Of a DNA stretch of 64,000 nt, positions 34,328 through 43,545 are shown in pieces (within the stretch, counting starts at the first letter, position 1; every line of letters begins with the position of its first letter). This stretch comes from Bacillota bacterium (GTDB lineage Bacteria; Bacillota; Clostridia; Lachnospirales; Lachnospiraceae): contig JAEZPG010000096.1 in the NCBI GenBank assembly GCA_023413555.1, positions 1 through 64,000 on the forward strand, given 5' to 3'. The notes under the pieces are model-generated. The model made no database searches. It worked only from the letters and a program-made list of their open reading frames with translations, and was not told the origin of the DNA. A program made the position numbers and the translations under genes.

Positions 34328-34376
34328 AAAAGGATGGGAAATGAGCATAATTAAATGCTATTTTCTATCCTTTTCT
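34328..34376 (+). terminator. Rho-independent terminator
   Basis: AAAAGGAT (34328-34335) pairs with ATCCTTTT (34367-34374) with inner pairings GGAAA/TTTTC and AGCAT/ATGCT; it ends the trigger-factor-like gene. Confidence 0.8.
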
Positions 34377-34435
34377 TACTGTATGATCTTTTCCCTCTAG
34401 TGTAAGGAAAATGCCATAGCAAAGCCACTTTATCC

Positions 34436-34464
34436 TTGACAAAATCGACTTAAAAGTATAGAAT
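34436..34464 (+). promoter_or_regulatory. Promoter of prfC
   Basis: TTGACA (34436-34441), 17-bp spacer, TAGAAT (34459-34464). Confidence 0.8.
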
Positions 34465-34532
34465 GAAATAGTTTTTGCGACTAGGAATAAATGCTTTATA
34501 GCATAGTTAATATAGAATTAGGAGGGTCCCCC

Positions 34533-36122
34533 TTGGCAAATTTAAAGCAAGAGATTACAAAAAGAAGAACGTTTGCAATCATATCCCATCCCGATGCAGG
34601 TAAGACAACCTTAACAGAGAAATTTCTTTTATATGGTGGTGCAATTAATCTAGCTGGTAGTGTAAAGGGAAAGAAGACTGCAAAACATGCAGTTTCTGAT
34701 TGGATGGAAATTGAGAAGGAAAGAGGTATCTCTGTAACATCTTCAGTTTTACAATTTAATTATGATGGATATTGTATTAATATCCTAGATACACCTGGTC
34801 ATCAAGATTTTTCAGAGGATACTTATCGTACGTTAATGGCAGCAGACTCTGCTGTAATGGTAATCGATGCTTCTAAGGGTGTTGAGGCGCAGACCATCAA
34901 ATTATTTAAGGTATGTGTGATGCGTAATATTCCTATCTTTACATTTATCAATAAAATGGATAGAGAGGCTAACGACCCATTTGAATTGTTAGGAGAGATA
35001 GAGGAAGTACTTGGAATTAAGACCTGCCCGATTAATTGGCCAATTGGCTGTGGTAAAAACTTTAAAGGTGTTTATGACAGACAGACAAAGAAGATTTCTC
35101 GTTTTTTAGCAGCTAACAATGGGCAGAAGGAAGTGGAAACCATTGAAGCTGAATTAGGGGATCCAAAGCTAGATGATTTAATAACTAAGGAATATCATGA
35201 TATTCTGTTGGATGATATAGAATTATTAGATGGAGCCAGTGATGAATTTGATATAAAGCAGGTAAGCCAAGGGCAATTGTCACCGGTGTTTTTCGGTTCC
35301 GCCCTTACCAATTTTGGGGTAGAGACTTTTCTGACGCATTTTTTAAATATGACATCTTCTCCTCTTCCAAGAACATCAGATAATGGTACTATTGATCCAT
35401 TTAGTGAAGAATTTTCTGCCTTTGTCTTTAAGATCCAAGCCAACATGAATAAAGCTCATAGAGACCGTATCGCATTTATGCGTATCTGCAGTGGTAAGTT
35501 TGAGGCAGGTATGGATGTTTACCATGTTCAGGGAGATAGAAAGACCCGATTAAGTCAGCCTCAACAAATGATGGCTGATGAACGTAAGCATGTAGAGGAA
35601 GCATATGCAGGAGATATTATTGGAATCTTTGACCCAGGTATTTTTTCTATTGGGGATACCATAGTTTCTCCAGGAGCCAAGTTTGCTTATGAAGGAATTC
35701 CAACCTTTGCGCCAGAGCACTTTGCTAAGGTGCGACAGATGGATACCATGAAGAGAAAGCAGTTTATCAAGGGTATTTCCCAGATTGCCCAGGAAGGTGC
35801 AATACAGATCTTTCAAGAGTATAACACCGGTATGGAAGAAATCATTGTAGGAGTTGTCGGTGTCCTTCAGTTTGAGGTATTACAATACCGATTAAAGAAT
35901 GAATATAACGTAGAGATCCGTTTGGAACCATTAGCTTACGAGCATATCCGTTGGATAGAAAATGTAGAGATTGATGTTCCAGCTCTTCGTGTCACCTCAG
36001 ATACGAAGAAAATTAAGGATTTAAAAGGCAATCCGCTGTTGTTATTTGTTCATCCTTGGAGTATTCAGACGGTTCTAGAGAGAAATGAAGGCTTGAAATT
36101 GGCGGAGTTTAAAAAGAATTAA
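34533..36122 (+). CDS. prfC: Peptide chain release factor 3
   Basis: 529 residues, the same length as E. coli RF3. TTG at 34533 is the start, since AGGAGGG lies six bases upstream and translation from it gives the standard RF3 N-terminus MANLKQEITKRRTFAIISHP. GTPase motifs: G1 HPDAGKTT, G2 KERGISVTSSV, G3 DTPGHQDF, G4 NKMDREANDP. Domains II and III follow (about 290-520). The protein removes RF1/RF2 from the ribosome after termination. It is transcribed alone between a good promoter and a hairpin. Confidence 0.97.
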   Translation: MANLKQEITKRRTFAIISHPDAGKTTLTEKFLLYGGAINLAGSVKGKKTAKHAVSDWMEIEKERGISVTSSVLQFNYDGYCINILDTPGHQDFSEDTYRTLMAADSAVMVIDASKGVEAQTIKLFKVCVMRNIPIFTFINKMDREANDPFELLGEIEEVLGIKTCPINWPIGCGKNFKGVYDRQTKKISRFLAANNGQKEVETIEAELGDPKLDDLITKEYHDILLDDIELLDGASDEFDIKQVSQGQLSPVFFGSALTNFGVETFLTHFLNMTSSPLPRTSDNGTIDPFSEEFSAFVFKIQANMNKAHRDRIAFMRICSGKFEAGMDVYHVQGDRKTRLSQPQQMMADERKHVEEAYAGDIIGIFDPGIFSIGDTIVSPGAKFAYEGIPTFAPEHFAKVRQMDTMKRKQFIKGISQIAQEGAIQIFQEYNTGMEEIIVGVVGVLQFEVLQYRLKNEYNVEIRLEPLAYEHIRWIENVEIDVPALRVTSDTKKIKDLKGNPLLLFVHPWSIQTVLERNEGLKLAEFKKN

Positions 36123-36137
36123 AAGATAGGCGAAATA

Positions 36138-36170
36138 ATTAGGCTTCCTGTATCAGGGAAGTCTAATTGT
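36138..36170 (+). terminator. Hairpin after prfC
   Basis: ATTAGGCTTCC (36138-36148) pairs with GGAAGTCTAAT (36157-36167), 11 bp with one G-T; the T-tract is weak. Confidence 0.6.
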
Positions 36171-36246
36171 ATAATTAGTCACTCAAAGGGGAATAATTAC
36201 CTATGACCATCATATATACTAGAATATTCAAGGAAGGAATGTTTTC

Positions 36247-36275
36247 TTGAGATAGTTTTCCATATATGCTATAAT
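36247..36275 (+). promoter_or_regulatory. Promoter of the first cytidylate-kinase-like gene
   Basis: TTGAGA (36247-36252), 17-bp spacer, TATAAT (36270-36275). Confidence 0.75.
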
Positions 36276-36369
36276 AATGTATAGGTGTATCGTTTTGTCA
36301 TGGCAGAGCTTTTCCTATATGTAAAGTTACATCCTAAAAGAATATCGAATAAAGGTAGGAGTGATGGTT

Positions 36370-36984
36370 ATGAATAAGATTATTACAATTAGTAGACAGT
36401 ATGGTAGCGGCGGAAGAGAAATTGGTGAGAAGCTTGCAAAGGAATTAGAGGTTCCATTTTATGACAACGAAATTATAACTAGAGCAGCAAAGGAAAGTGG
36501 TTTTGCCGAAGCAGCGTTTCAAAGGGCTGAACAAAAGGCAACCAATAGTTTATTATACTCTATTGCTATGGGATTAAACTCCTATGGAAATCAAGAATTT
36601 GGATTTTCAGCGTTATCTATTGATGATCAGATTTATCTGGCTCAATCAGAAGTAGTACATAAGATGGCAGAGGAAGGACCATGTGTTATTGTGGGGAGAT
36701 GTGCGGATTATCTCTTAAGAGAAAAGAAGAATGTGGTAAACGTATTTATCTGGGCTAAATTGGAGTCTAGAGTGAAGCGTGCGATAGAAGTTTACGAAAT
36801 GCCTGCTCAAAAAGCAGCAGAGCAGATATTAAAGATTGATAAGAGAAGAGCAAACTATTATAATTACCATGCAAATGAAAAATGGGGTCGCGCTGATAAC
36901 TATAATTTGTGTATCCAAAGCGATTTTATTGGAATAGATGCCACTGTAGAATTGTTAAAGAATTATATTTTAAAAGGTGAATAG
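36370..36984 (+). CDS. Cytidylate kinase-like family protein (first copy)
   Basis: A 204-residue P-loop protein of the cytidylate-kinase-like family (PF13189). It opens with IITISRQYGSGGREIGEKLA, where GSGGREIG stands for the Walker A loop; it lacks the usual lysine of GKS/T. Further family motifs are PFYDNEII, PCVIVGRCADYLL and IDKRRANYYNY. This is not the housekeeping cytidylate kinase Cmk, and its phosphoryl acceptor is unknown. The ATG at 36370 fits AAGGTAGGAG eight bases upstream. It is three bases from the following AI-2E gene, so the two are one unit. Confidence 0.9.
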   Translation: MNKIITISRQYGSGGREIGEKLAKELEVPFYDNEIITRAAKESGFAEAAFQRAEQKATNSLLYSIAMGLNSYGNQEFGFSALSIDDQIYLAQSEVVHKMAEEGPCVIVGRCADYLLREKKNVVNVFIWAKLESRVKRAIEVYEMPAQKAAEQILKIDKRRANYYNYHANEKWGRADNYNLCIQSDFIGIDATVELLKNYILKGE

Positions 36985-36987
36985 TAA

Positions 36988-38289
36988 ATGAAGTTTGTTA
37001 ATAAGCTGAATAGAAAATATCTGCAGATATCCTTATATGTAATTTTTACGTGTATTGTAATATATTGCCTGAGTCTTGTTGCAAGTAATGCGCCTAATAT
37101 TTATTATGTGCTAAAAGCAAAGTTAGGAACCATACTGCAGGTACTAAAGCCAATCATTATTGGTTTTGCTTTTGCTTATGTTTTGGATGGGGTAGTAACC
37201 TTTATTGAGAATAAGCTGAAGTGTGTGAAACCGTTTAGTCTGATGAAATCTACCAGAGGGTTAGCAGTATTAATTACATTTTTATTGGTACTGGCATTTG
37301 TAACGCTAATCATTGTTCTTTTAGTATATAGTGTGACTGATCAGATAAGACTTACAAATTTTGACAGTCTAGGGAAGATAATCAAGGATTATTCAGAAAG
37401 TTTTAGTAAGTTTACCAAAGAGTTTACGGAAAAACTAAATAGTCTCAATATTGAATCAAGTGAGATTAATAAGGTGTTAAAAGATGTAAGTCAGATGCTT
37501 TTAACTAAGGCCTCCGGATTTATGTCTGGTTTTGGTAATTCCCTATCTAACATAACAGGATTCTTTTCCACTTTATTTTTTAGTATCATTATTACTATAT
37601 ATTTGTTAATAGATGGGAAAATGATTAGAGGTATGATTAGCAAGATTAGTCGTGCTTTATTTAGTCAAAAAGCCAATGATAGGATGAGACGCTTTTTACA
37701 GGATGCAGATTATGTATTTTCCGGCTATCTAAAGGGAACCTTACTGGACGTAGGTTGTATGATGATTTTGATTAGTACTACTTTGTCTATCATAGGTGTT
37801 AGATTTGCTGTTATTGTAGGTATAATTGCCGGCTTAGGTAATTTGATTCCATATTGTGGACCTGTTATAGCTTATTGTGCATCTGCCATAATCTGTCTAG
37901 TAAATGGAGAAATTACAAAGTTGTTCATTGCTATTGTGGCATTAGTTGTCATACAAGCGATAGATGCCAATATAATAGGACCAAAGCTGCTAAGCCACAG
38001 TATTAAGGTTCATCCGCTGTTAGTTATAATTTGCTTAATTATTGGTAATTCCGTTGGTGGACTATTGGGCATGTTACTTGCAGTGCCTGTTGGAGCTCTG
38101 ATTAAAGTGATTTTTATGAGGTTTATTGACAATCGTCTAGTTGTTAAGAATGAATCTAACAGAGAAATCATAGGGCCTCCACCTGATTCTGAAGACAAAG
38201 AGGAAGATTCCAATAAGAACCAAGATGAAATGTTTCAATCCGCAGGAAATATTGTAAGTGAGATATCAAAAGAGATAAATAAAAAGTAG
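36988..38289 (+). CDS. AI-2E family transporter (second of two)
   Basis: A 433-residue membrane protein of the AI-2E/UPF0118 family, distantly similar to the one at 19478. Core motifs are YVFSGYLKGTLLDVGCMM, GIIAGLGNLIPYCGPVIAY and QAIDANIIGPKLLSHSIKVHP. A soluble, acidic C-terminal tail of about 45 residues (PPPDSEDKEEDSNKNQDE) is extra. AAAGGTGA inside the end of the kinase gene serves as ribosome site, implying translational coupling. Function is presumably small-molecule or ion export. Confidence 0.93.
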   Translation: MKFVNKLNRKYLQISLYVIFTCIVIYCLSLVASNAPNIYYVLKAKLGTILQVLKPIIIGFAFAYVLDGVVTFIENKLKCVKPFSLMKSTRGLAVLITFLLVLAFVTLIIVLLVYSVTDQIRLTNFDSLGKIIKDYSESFSKFTKEFTEKLNSLNIESSEINKVLKDVSQMLLTKASGFMSGFGNSLSNITGFFSTLFFSIIITIYLLIDGKMIRGMISKISRALFSQKANDRMRRFLQDADYVFSGYLKGTLLDVGCMMILISTTLSIIGVRFAVIVGIIAGLGNLIPYCGPVIAYCASAIICLVNGEITKLFIAIVALVVIQAIDANIIGPKLLSHSIKVHPLLVIICLIIGNSVGGLLGMLLAVPVGALIKVIFMRFIDNRLVVKNESNREIIGPPPDSEDKEEDSNKNQDEMFQSAGNIVSEISKEINKK

Positions 38290-38292
38290 GTG

Positions 38293-38336
38293 GAAAGTCC
38301 TTAGCCGAAAGAGATTTTGGTTAGGGACTTTTTCTT
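38293..38336 (+). terminator. Rho-independent terminator
   Basis: AAAGTCCTTAGCC pairs with GGTTAGGGACTTT, 13 bp with two G-T pairs, then a T-run. It ends the kinase-like/AI-2E unit. Confidence 0.85.
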
Positions 38337-38432
38337 TGGACTGTGACAAAGCCGCAATGTTCTAAGAACCTAGTGTGAGAAACAGGTAACATCTTTCTTC
38401 TTTCATGAGAAAACCGTTATTAGAACATAATA

Positions 38433-38461
38433 TTGATATTTTATGTCAATTCATATATACT
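38433..38461 (+). promoter_or_regulatory. Promoter of gltX
   Basis: TTGATA (38433-38438), 17-bp spacer, TATACT (38456-38461). No T-box leader was seen before gltX. Confidence 0.75.
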
Positions 38462-38514
38462 AAAGGACATGTAGAAAGCCCTGTTAAGGTTAGAATAGAG
38501 TAAGGAGAACAAAT

Positions 38515-39984
38515 ATGAGCAAAATAAGAACAAGATATGCACCAAGTCCAACAGGACGTATGCATGTAGGGAACCTAAGAACTGCATTGTATGCTTATTT
38601 AATAGCGAAGCATGAAGGTGGAGACTTTTTACTGAGAATTGAGGATACGGATCAGGAACGATATGTGGAAGGTGCTACTGAGATAATATATAACACATTA
38701 CGTGAAACTGGATTAATTCATGATGAAGGTCCTGATAAGGATGGCGGTGTAGGTCCCTATGTACAAAGTGAACGTCAGGCTACAGGTCTTTATTTGAAGT
38801 ATGCGAAAGAGCTGATTGAAAAGGGAGAAGCCTATTATTGCTTCTGTACCAAGGAACGCTTAGAAAGTCTTGCAACCTCCATAGATGGAGAGGGAAAGGA
38901 AGTTTCCCATTATGATAAGCACGGTCTTCATTTAAGTAGAGAAGAAATTCAAGATAAGCTTAAGAATGGAGTGCCTTATGTAATCAGACAGAATAACCCA
39001 GAGGAAGGAGAGACTACCTTCCATGATGTCATTTTCGGGGATATTACAGTAGATAATACAGAGCTTGATGACATGATTCTCATAAAGTCAGATGGATACC
39101 CAACCTATAACTTTGCCAATGTAGTAGACGATCATTTGATGGGTATCACTCATGTAGTTCGTGGTAGTGAATATTTATCCTCTTCTCCAAAATATAATCG
39201 TCTTTACGAGGCATTTGGTTGGGAAGTTCCTGAATATGTTCATTGCCCGGTTATTACTAATGAAGAACATAAGAAATTAAGTAAGAGAAGTGGGCATGCT
39301 TCCTTTGAAGATTTAATTGAACAAGGTTTTGTGTCAGAGGCAGTAGTCAACTTTGTTGCATTACTAGGATGGAGTGCTCCAAATAATCAAGAGATACTGT
39401 CCTTAAGTGAATTAATTGAGTTATTTGACTATCATCACATTAACAAATCCCCTGCAGTATTTGATATGGTTAAGTTAAAATGGATGAATGGGGAGTATAT
39501 TAAAAATATGGATGAGGATAAATATTTTGAGCTTGCTCTACCATATGTAAAAGAAGTTATTAAGAAGGATTTAGATCTGAAAAAAATTGCTAACTTGGTT
39601 AAAACCAGAATAGAGACCTTCTTAGAGATTGCAGATATGATCGATTTCTTTGATGAAATGCCGGATTATGACATTGCAATGTATACTCACAAGAAGATGA
39701 AGACCAATTCTGAGATTTCTCTTGAGGTGTTACAGGAGTTACTTCCTGTGTTGGAAGAATTAAATGATTATTCTATTCCCGGAATTGAAGCATGCGTCAA
39801 GGACTTCATAGCAAGAAAGGAATGTAAAAACGGAATTGTCTTATGGCCACTTCGTTCAGCAGTAAGTGGTAAGGAATCTACTCCGGGAGGGGCATGGGAA
39901 ATTATGGACATCATTGGAAAAGAGGAGTCTTTAAGACGAATCAGAGTAGGAATTGACAAGCTAAAAGTGGCTATAGAAGGATAA
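38515..39984 (+). CDS. gltX: Glutamyl-tRNA synthetase
   Basis: 489 residues, normal for class I GluRS. HIGH-like signature PSPTGRMHVGNLRTALYAYL (about 9-28), LLRIEDTDQERYVEG, and the KMSKS-type loop HKKLSKRSGHASFED (about 255). The C-terminal anticodon-binding domain is complete and ends before a new gene 13 bases on. It charges tRNA-Glu; whether it also charges tRNA-Gln, as in many Firmicutes, depends on GatCAB elsewhere. AAGGAGA precedes the ATG. Confidence 0.97.
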   Translation: MSKIRTRYAPSPTGRMHVGNLRTALYAYLIAKHEGGDFLLRIEDTDQERYVEGATEIIYNTLRETGLIHDEGPDKDGGVGPYVQSERQATGLYLKYAKELIEKGEAYYCFCTKERLESLATSIDGEGKEVSHYDKHGLHLSREEIQDKLKNGVPYVIRQNNPEEGETTFHDVIFGDITVDNTELDDMILIKSDGYPTYNFANVVDDHLMGITHVVRGSEYLSSSPKYNRLYEAFGWEVPEYVHCPVITNEEHKKLSKRSGHASFEDLIEQGFVSEAVVNFVALLGWSAPNNQEILSLSELIELFDYHHINKSPAVFDMVKLKWMNGEYIKNMDEDKYFELALPYVKEVIKKDLDLKKIANLVKTRIETFLEIADMIDFFDEMPDYDIAMYTHKKMKTNSEISLEVLQELLPVLEELNDYSIPGIEACVKDFIARKECKNGIVLWPLRSAVSGKESTPGGAWEIMDIIGKEESLRRIRVGIDKLKVAIEG

Positions 39985-39997
39985 GAGAACACATATC

Positions 39998-41992
39998 ATG
40001 AAAGTTAATCAATCGCAAAAGGAAGCTATCATGCATAAGGAAGGGCCAATGATGGTGTTGGCAGGTCCTGGCTCAGGAAAGACCTATGTTATTACTTCTA
40101 GGGCGAAGGCCTTAATAGAGAAACATCATGTGGATCCAAACCACATTTTGGTAATAACCTTTACAAAAGCGGCGGCAGTGGAGATGCAGCAACGATTTGA
40201 GAGACTAATGGGAAAGCAGCATACGGGGGTGCAATTTGGCACCTTCCATGCTGTTTTCTTTCAAATACTGCGATACGCTTATGGCTTTTCCGCAGCCAAT
40301 ATTATCAGAGAGGAAGAGAAGTCACAGTTTTTTCGGGAATTGATTCGACATATGGAACTGGATCTAGATGACGAAAAGGACTTTATTTCTGGTATTGAGT
40401 CCGAAGTCAGTCTGGTAAAGGGAGATATGCTTAGTCTGGATCACTATTATTCTATTAACTGCTCAGAGGAAATCTTTAAGAAGATTTACCACGCCTATGA
40501 TGACTATCTAAGACGACATAATCAGCTGGATTTTGAAGACATGCTGGTTTTTACTTATGAGCTTTTGTCCCAGAGAAAGGACATTCTTGCCTTATGGCAG
40601 AAGAAGTTCCAATATATTTTAATCGATGAGTTTCAAGATATTAATACGCTACAATATAAAATCATACAGATGCTTGCCAAACTACAGGACAATTTATTTA
40701 TCGTAGGTGACGATGACCAGTCAATTTACAGGTTTCGTGGTGCCAAACCAGAGATTATGCTGAACTTTGAGAAGGATTATCCGAATGCCAAACGGGTGCT
40801 ATTAGATATAAATTATCGTTCTACGAAAGAGATAATAGACAGTGCAGGAAGGTTGATTCGACATAATAAAAAGAGATTCCCTAAGGAAATCAGAACGGCA
40901 CACGGACAGGGTGAAAAGGTTAGGTTAGAAGAATTTGCATCCCTGCAATTGGAGAATAAGAAAATTATTGAAGAGATTAAATCCTTTCATGAAAAAGGAA
41001 TTGCTTATCATGAGATGGCAATTCTATTTCGTACCAATATACAACCGAGGAGCTTGATAGAGAAGCTGTTGGAATATAACATCCCATTTAAAATGAAGGA
41101 TTCTATTCCTAATATCTATGATCACTGGATTGCCAGAAATCTGATTGACTATATTAATTTTTCCAGAGGGGTGAGAGACCGCTCAAGTTTTCTACAGATC
41201 ATGAACCGCCCTAACCGGTATATCAGTCGAGAATGCCTTACTGATTCTCACATAGATCTTGTGCAGCTTAAACGTTATTATGCGGACAAAGTGTGGATGT
41301 TAGAACGATTAAATAAGCTGGAATATGACCTTGAGATGATTAAAGGGATGGATCCTTACTCAGCGATTTTCTATATAAGAAAAGCAGTAGGGTATGAGGA
41401 GTACTTGATAGAATATGCCAAATTTAGGCGCATTAAGATAGATGAGCTGACAGATACTTTAGATGAGATTGCAGAAGCAGCGAAGCCATTTAAAACCTTT
41501 GAGGAATGGGTTGTTCATATGGAGGAGTACAAAGAGGAGTTGCAAGAACAAAGCCGACACCGCTATGAGAATCAGCAGGATGCCATTTCCCTAGCAACCA
41601 TGCACAGTGCAAAAGGGTTAGAGTATGAAATAGTATTTATCATTGATGCGAATGAGGAGATAACGCCACATCATAAAGCTATTCTGGATGAGGATATAGA
41701 AGAGGAGCGACGAATGTTTTATGTTGCTATGACAAGGGCAAAGTCTCTTCTTACTATCTACTGGGTGAAGGAAAGATACAATAAGGAACTGGCAATATCT
41801 CGATTTGTCAGGGAATTGTATTTGGATTCAGAGGAACTCTCTGTTGGAGTTACTATTTACCATAAAAACTATGGAGAAGGTGTCATCGTAAAGAAGAATG
41901 AAGGGAAGTTATGGGTCAAATTTAAAAAGATGGAGGGAGAACGGCTCTTAGACATCAACTACTGCTTAAATAACCAGTTAATCCAATTATAA
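39998..41992 (+). CDS. UvrD/Rep-family ATP-dependent DNA helicase
   Basis: 664 residues, superfamily 1A. Motif I AGPGSGKTYVITSRA (about 22-36), Ia LVITFTKAAAVEMQQRF, II LIDEFQDIN, III GDDDQSIYRFRGA, IV LDINYRSTKEIID, V LATMHSAKGLEYEIVFI and VI YVAMTRAKS are all present. It is shorter than typical PcrA (about 730), with a compact 2B region and a short C-terminus ending in a Tudor-like KNEGKLWVKFKKMEGERLLD. Role in repair or recombination is likely. It lies 13 bases after gltX and is probably co-transcribed. Confidence 0.94.
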   Translation: MKVNQSQKEAIMHKEGPMMVLAGPGSGKTYVITSRAKALIEKHHVDPNHILVITFTKAAAVEMQQRFERLMGKQHTGVQFGTFHAVFFQILRYAYGFSAANIIREEEKSQFFRELIRHMELDLDDEKDFISGIESEVSLVKGDMLSLDHYYSINCSEEIFKKIYHAYDDYLRRHNQLDFEDMLVFTYELLSQRKDILALWQKKFQYILIDEFQDINTLQYKIIQMLAKLQDNLFIVGDDDQSIYRFRGAKPEIMLNFEKDYPNAKRVLLDINYRSTKEIIDSAGRLIRHNKKRFPKEIRTAHGQGEKVRLEEFASLQLENKKIIEEIKSFHEKGIAYHEMAILFRTNIQPRSLIEKLLEYNIPFKMKDSIPNIYDHWIARNLIDYINFSRGVRDRSSFLQIMNRPNRYISRECLTDSHIDLVQLKRYYADKVWMLERLNKLEYDLEMIKGMDPYSAIFYIRKAVGYEEYLIEYAKFRRIKIDELTDTLDEIAEAAKPFKTFEEWVVHMEEYKEELQEQSRHRYENQQDAISLATMHSAKGLEYEIVFIIDANEEITPHHKAILDEDIEEERRMFYVAMTRAKSLLTIYWVKERYNKELAISRFVRELYLDSEELSVGVTIYHKNYGEGVIVKKNEGKLWVKFKKMEGERLLDINYCLNNQLIQL

Positions 41993-41994
41993 TC

Positions 41995-42030
41995 ACAGGG
42001 TAGTACGTGATTGAACATGTACTACCCTGT
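41995..42030. terminator. Hairpin between convergent genes
   Basis: ACAGGGTAGTAC (41995-42006) pairs with GTACTACCCTGT (42019-42030), 12 bp perfect; no T-tract on either side, so a weak bidirectional terminator or transcript-end stabiliser. Confidence 0.6.
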
Positions 42031-42045
42031 CGTAAACTCATATAG

Positions 42046-42366
42046 TTACTCTTCATCGTCTTCCATCATGTCTTCGAATTCTTCATCATCAACAAGTTGA
42101 TCATAAGCATCTGCTACTATTTCAAATTCTTCATCGTCTTCGATGTTCTCTAACTCTAAATTATCATCTGCAGACTGTTTGAAACGGTATAAGAATACCT
42201 CTTCAGACTCATCATCTAATGGAAGTAATGCAATATAATCTCTGTCTTGAACAGGGAATATAGCAACTACCGCACATTCTAATTCTGTATCGTCATCCAG
42301 TGTCAGGGTTACGGTCATATCGTCTTCATCTTGAAGACCATATTGAATATTATTATTTTCGCTCAT
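42046..42366 (-). CDS. DUF1292-family acidic protein (YrzB-like)
   Basis: A 106-residue very acidic protein of the DUF1292 family. The core MTVTLTLDDDTELECAVVAIF, then RDYIALLPLDD and EEVFLYRF, forms the conserved beta sheet; the C-terminus is nearly all Asp/Glu (VDDEEFEDMMEDDEE). The function of the family is unknown; in Bacillus it lies near yrrK/yrzL genes. The ATG at 42366 is chosen because GAGGT lies eight bases upstream; the frame is open further (to 42480) but without a site. Confidence 0.92.
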   Translation of the reverse strand: MSENNNIQYGLQDEDDMTVTLTLDDDTELECAVVAIFPVQDRDYIALLPLDDESEEVFLYRFKQSADDNLELENIEDDEEFEIVADAYDQLVDDEEFEDMMEDDEE

Positions 42367-42670
42367 GATATTTACCTCAAATTCATAGATTATGATAGAA
42401 TATGTTCCCTTAGGTAATACACAGTAATTGGAGTCATGGGTTATAATTGCCTGATTATTAGTCAGCACTATGTCTATCACATAGTATGAATGTATCAGAT
42501 TCTTCTATAAAATGCAAGGTATAACCTTTAAAGATATGTAAAATGTGCCGATAATAATAAAGAAAGGTTTTGATCTATTTGATAAATATAGAAAAATATA
42601 TTGACAATACAGTAAAATAGCATAAAATTAAAAAGTGTAAATCTTTATTAAATGAGAGAGGAGAACATTC

Positions 42671-43402
42671 GTGGTTACAACCAATGCTAATGATAGCAGA
42701 CCAAATGACAACGGACGCAGAGAGTATAGAAGCAATAGGGATAATACTTCTCAGAATAGGAATGATAACAGAAATAACCGTCCTTATAACAAAAGCGACC
42801 GTCCTTACAACAAAAGTGATCGACCATTTGAAAAAAGCGACCGTCCTTATAACAAAAGTGATCGACCATTTGAAAAAAGTGACAAGCCTTACAACAGGAG
42901 TGATAGGCCTTACAACAGGAATGATAGGAATTATACCAGAACTGAGAGGACTGGTGAAGATGGTGAAAGATCCTATAACAGAGGAGACAGACCGTTTAAT
43001 AGGAGTAACAAACCCTATAATAAAGATGGAGCTGCAAGACCTGTAAATCGTGATAAAAAACCAGGTTCCTATAATAATTATAATAAGGTTAATGACAATA
43101 GGTATGGTGGTTATAGCAAGGACGAAGATAGTGAGACAAACAGATATTCTAAAGGCAATGGTAAAGACCAGAGAATGAGCAAGTCTTCTAAGGATAAAGA
43201 GATACAACCGGACAAATTCGTGGCTGCGAAACGTTTGGAAAAGGAAAAGAAAGTGATGCAGAAGAAGAGTCAGGAGAGTAAAAAGGAAAAACAAAATCGT
43301 CCACAGCCTAAGACTAAAAGAGCCAATAATATTGACTGGACAAAAGGATATGAAAATGGTTTATATGGCGATGATGATGATGACTATACAACATATTTAT
43401 AA
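42671..43402 (+). CDS. Low-complexity basic protein with SDRPYNK repeats
   Basis: A 243-residue disordered protein. Start is GTG at 42671 with GAGAGGAG seven bases upstream. Residues about 35-90 consist of 7-residue repeats SDRPYNK/SDRPFEK; the next section is Asn/Arg/Tyr/Lys-rich, and the C-terminus has a conserved-looking helix KFVAAKRLEKEKKVMQKKSQ and a terminal NIDWTKGYENGLYGDDDDDY. No signal peptide. Composition recalls RNA-binding tails of DEAD-box helicases. The conserved C-terminal tail suggests that it binds a partner; function unknown. Confidence 0.8.
   Translation: MVTTNANDSRPNDNGRREYRSNRDNTSQNRNDNRNNRPYNKSDRPYNKSDRPFEKSDRPYNKSDRPFEKSDKPYNRSDRPYNRNDRNYTRTERTGEDGERSYNRGDRPFNRSNKPYNKDGAARPVNRDKKPGSYNNYNKVNDNRYGGYSKDEDSETNRYSKGNGKDQRMSKSSKDKEIQPDKFVAAKRLEKEKKVMQKKSQESKKEKQNRPQPKTKRANNIDWTKGYENGLYGDDDDDYTTYL
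42776..42944 (+). repeat. 21-bp in-frame tandem repeat
   Basis: About eight units of 21 bp, with a 42-bp higher-order pattern (PYNK unit then PFEK unit) repeated twice almost exactly. They encode the SDRPYNK region and are likely to expand and contract by slippage. Confidence 0.88.
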
Positions 43403-43414
43403 GAGATAATAGAT

Positions 43415-43452
43415 ACTGGTTGTTGCATACTAATTGCAATAGCCAGTTTTTT
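43415..43452 (+). terminator. Rho-independent terminator
   Basis: ACTGGTTGTTGCA (43415-43427) pairs with TGCAATAGCCAGT (43435-43447), 13 bp with two G-T pairs, then TTTTT. Confidence 0.85.
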
Positions 43453-43545
43453 AATGTTCATAGAAAAGTTCTACTACACAGTTGAAGTATTACTATAGAT
43501 TAGTTTAATATATAAGAAACGTAATATACAATAACGAGGTTACTT

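Noticed and set aside
38336..38514. T-box leader before gltX
   Set aside because: No T-box consensus or specifier-stem features could be found; a plain promoter is present instead.
42776..42944. CRISPR-like or satellite repeats
   Set aside because: 21-bp in-frame coding repeats without spacers; long minus-strand frames across it mirror the repeat and have no ribosome site.
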